Positions 4,734 to 6,757 of a stretch of DNA of 6,757 nucleotides are shown here, piece after piece. Source of the stretch: an uncultured Lachnospiraceae bacterium (GTDB taxonomy: Bacteria; Bacillota; Clostridia; Lachnospirales; Lachnospiraceae); the NCBI GenBank assembly GCA_905193085.1, contig CAJJNI010000136.1:1-6757 (forward strand). The letters are read 5' to 3'. The translations under genes and the position numbers were made by a program. The stretch's first letter is position 1, and the number at the start of each line of letters is the position of its first letter. Under the pieces are notes generated by a model that had not been told where the DNA came from, searched no databases, and was given only the letters and a program-made list of their open reading frames with translations.

Positions 4734-6212
4734 TTATACATCCTCATGATTTCTTCCGCACTTCTCCATTTCAAACCAGAAACATACACCATTATCATAA
4801 TTGTCAACACCGCATTTCTGATGATGTGCCTCCATAATTGCTTTAACTATTGAAAGTCCTATTCCGCTTCCACCATATTCTCTTGTGCGGGCTTTATCAA
4901 CCTTATAGAATTTAACCCATATTTTGTCAATATCTTCTTCTGGTATAGGATTTCCGGAATTAAACACTTTAACTCTTACAAGAGTCTTATCCGGGTTACT
5001 TTCATCTTTATGTTCATCCATTGAAATTTCAATTATATTATCACCAGTCACATAATGAAATGCATTACTTACATAATTTGTAACAACTTCTTCAAGCTTG
5101 TATTCATCCGCCCATACATAAACATCAGGCTTTAATTTAAACCGCACATCAACATTGGAATTTTTTGCCAGTATCGAAGTAGAACTGACAATATTTTTTA
5201 CCAGAACATACAAATCCACACATTCAAGTGTAATATTATCACGACCAAATTCTAATTCTGTAAGTGTTAGCAGACTCTTGACCATTTTGTTCATTTTAGC
5301 AGCTTCGTCCATTATTACATCACAGTAAAAATCGCGGCTTTCAGCATCATCATTTATACATTCTTTAAGTCCTTCCGCATATCCTTGTATAAGTGAAATA
5401 GGTGTCTTTAATTCATGCGATACATTTGATATAAATTCCTGTCGCATCTCGTCTATTTCTTCTTTTTTCTTAATATCCTGTTTAAGTTCATTATTGGCAG
5501 TCTTTAATTCTGAAATAGTATCTTCAAGCGTTTCTGACAGATTATTCATACGCTCACCAAGTATTCCTATTTCATCTTTGCTGTCACCGGTATATTTTGC
5601 ATTAAAATCAAGATGTATCATTTTATCAGATATTTTGGTAAGTTCTCTTATTGGCTCTGTTATTTTACTTGAAATTACTGACGCAACAATAGAGCCGAGA
5701 CTTGTGATAATAAGTCCGACATAAATCATAAATTTATTAGAAATTCTTACACTGTCAATAATACTCTGAACTGCTGTCCGCATCACATAGAAATTGCCAT
5801 TATGCAGATACCCCCACATGACATAATACTCAGAATCGTTGCGCTTATCTGTCATCTTCTGAATGGTATTATCATTTTCACCCTGGCTGAATATGTAATT
5901 AAATAATATATTCTGCATATCTGTTGTATTATTCATTGATGCATAACTTATCTCAAGAGATGAATTCATTACAATTAAATCAACATTACTGTCTTCACAC
6001 AGCTTATTAATTTTCAGTGTAATATTTTCTTCCTCTAAGTCCGAATTATCCAGTGTATTGATATAATCATAAATAACCGTTAATGATTTGCTCTTCATGG
6101 ATGAATAAAATGATTCAAGAAACAGCGAATTCATCACACACCATGTAACAAATGATGAGATAAGAAGCAAAATAAAACATTCTGAAATTCTTCTTCTGAT
6201 TGAATACTTCAT
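4734..6212 (-). CDS. Membrane sensor histidine kinase (HAMP, HisKA, HATPase_c)
   Basis: The 492-residue kinase would sense an external signal and phosphorylate the response regulator encoded just upstream. TM1 is about residues 11-32, the external sensor about 33-157, TM2 about 160-182, and HAMP about 183-235 (ITEPIRELTKISDKM, then DEIGILGERMN). A coiled linker follows. The H box is SNVSHELKTP with phospho-acceptor His266. The N box holds Asn383 (YVSNAFHYV), and the F box is WVKFYKVDKAR (432-442). The G2 box is GGSGIGLSIVKA (447-458). The D box reads VFNSGNPIP, with Asn418 in place of the usual Asp, a variant I associate with some Firmicute kinases. The external domain is unassigned, so the signal is unknown. 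The start ATG overlaps the regulator stop by 1 nt (TAATG), with GAGGT at 6219-6223 inside the regulator's last codons. The gene ends with tandem TAA codons. Confidence 0.95.
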   Translation of the reverse strand: MKYSIRRRISECFILLLISSFVTWCVMNSLFLESFYSSMKSKSLTVIYDYINTLDNSDLEEENITLKINKLCEDSNVDLIVMNSSLEISYASMNNTTDMQNILFNYIFSQGENDNTIQKMTDKRNDSEYYVMWGYLHNGNFYVMRTAVQSIIDSVRISNKFMIYVGLIITSLGSIVASVISSKITEPIRELTKISDKMIHLDFNAKYTGDSKDEIGILGERMNNLSETLEDTISELKTANNELKQDIKKKEEIDEMRQEFISNVSHELKTPISLIQGYAEGLKECINDDAESRDFYCDVIMDEAAKMNKMVKSLLTLTELEFGRDNITLECVDLYVLVKNIVSSTSILAKNSNVDVRFKLKPDVYVWADEYKLEEVVTNYVSNAFHYVTGDNIIEISMDEHKDESNPDKTLVRVKVFNSGNPIPEEDIDKIWVKFYKVDKARTREYGGSGIGLSIVKAIMEAHHQKCGVDNYDNGVCFWFEMEKCGRNHEDV

Positions 6213-6757
6213 TACTCTACCTCAAACTTATATCCCATACCCCAGATTGTTTTTATATAACTGCCTTTATCTCCCATTTTGCTTCTTAATTTCTTTACAT
6301 GGGTATCAATAGTACGGGCATCACCAAAATAATCATAGTTCCATACATTGTTCAAAATCTTTTCACGCGACAACGCAATACCTCTGTTTTCAATAAAATA
6401 TGAAAGCAGCTCAAATTCTTTATAACTAAGTTCAATTGACTTTCCATCAATTGTCACTACATGGGCAGCCTTGTTCATCTCAATTCCACCGACAGATAAA
6501 ATGCTTTCATTTCTGAGAAGATGTGCTCTTCTTAATATTGCGTCAACACGGGCAACTAAAATTTTAGGACTGAACGGTTTTGTTATATATTCATCAACGC
6601 CGAGTTCAAATCCCTGAAGTTCACTTCTCTCATCAGCTTTTGCAGTAAGCATTATTATAGGCACTTTAGAAAAATTACGAATTTCACGGCAGACCTGCCA
6701 GCCGTCCATTTTCGGCATCATAACATCCAGAATAACAAGCGATATATCTTTGTTTGT
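6212..6757 (-). CDS. OmpR/PhoB-family response regulator, N-terminus cut by window edge
   Basis: This is the DNA-binding partner of the adjacent kinase. The reading frame is open to the right edge, so the start is outside; 181 residues are visible and roughly 42 are missing judging by family length. The first visible residues are TNKDISLVILDVMMPKMDG, with phospho-acceptor Asp at visible residue 11 (6725-6727). The switch Thr is visible residue 38 (IIMLTAKAD) and the conserved Lys is 60 (YITKPFSP). A winged-helix DNA-binding domain occupies about 86-181, including the recognition-helix region DARTIDTHVKKLRSKMG and the C-terminal hairpin IWGMGYKFE. The internal Met codons near 6721 are not a credible start, because they fall after the phospho-acceptor. 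The stop overlaps the kinase start by 1 nt, implying translational coupling. The operon promoter lies outside the window. Confidence 0.95.
   Translation of the reverse strand, partial: TNKDISLVILDVMMPKMDGWQVCREIRNFSKVPIIMLTAKADERSELQGFELGVDEYITKPFSPKILVARVDAILRRAHLLRNESILSVGGIEMNKAAHVVTIDGKSIELSYKEFELLSYFIENRGIALSREKILNNVWNYDYFGDARTIDTHVKKLRSKMGDKGSYIKTIWGMGYKFEVE

Overview
The window is a low-GC, gene-dense chromosomal stretch in which every gene reads on the minus strand, so the order of transcription is right to left. Strong GGAGG-type Shine-Dalgarno sites, a CheW-REC (CheV) protein, a lipoprotein with a short Gram-positive-style signal and an AT-rich sigma-A-like promoter all point to a motile Firmicute. 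Protein style and the hisH-hisF-(ung) order suggest a Clostridia member, probably Lachnospiraceae. The family-level placement is inference, because no search was run.

Layout from right to left: (1) an OmpR/PhoB-type response regulator, cut by the right edge, overlaps by 1 nt the start of a two-TM HAMP sensor histidine kinase. (2) After a 97-nt gap carrying a good promoter comes an uncharacterised lipoprotein with an acidic, low-complexity linker. (3) A 71-nt, almost pure A/T gap leads to cheV (CheW domain plus receiver). 26 nt after cheV comes a 413-residue unrecognised protein: very acidic N-terminus, K/A/E-rich helical stalk with an 18-residue tandem duplication, one membrane helix and a helical C-terminal domain. 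A convincing rho-independent terminator closes this unit. (4) A biosynthetic unit follows: hisH, hisF and, cut by the left edge, what looks like the first 17 codons of uracil-DNA glycosylase.

How they work together: the kinase and regulator form one two-component system whose signal is unknown. HisH and HisF form the two-subunit imidazole-glycerol-phosphate synthase. CheV would couple receptors to CheA and be tuned by phosphorylation. The protein after it has no assigned role, but its acidic N-terminus carries three short motifs resembling the FliM/FliY N-terminal peptide that binds phosphorylated CheY, plus one perfect EF-hand/dockerin-like loop. That is the most interesting signal here and it is a hypothesis only. 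No tRNA, rRNA, CRISPR, insertion sequence or prophage element was seen, and no gene-free gap exceeds 107 nt.
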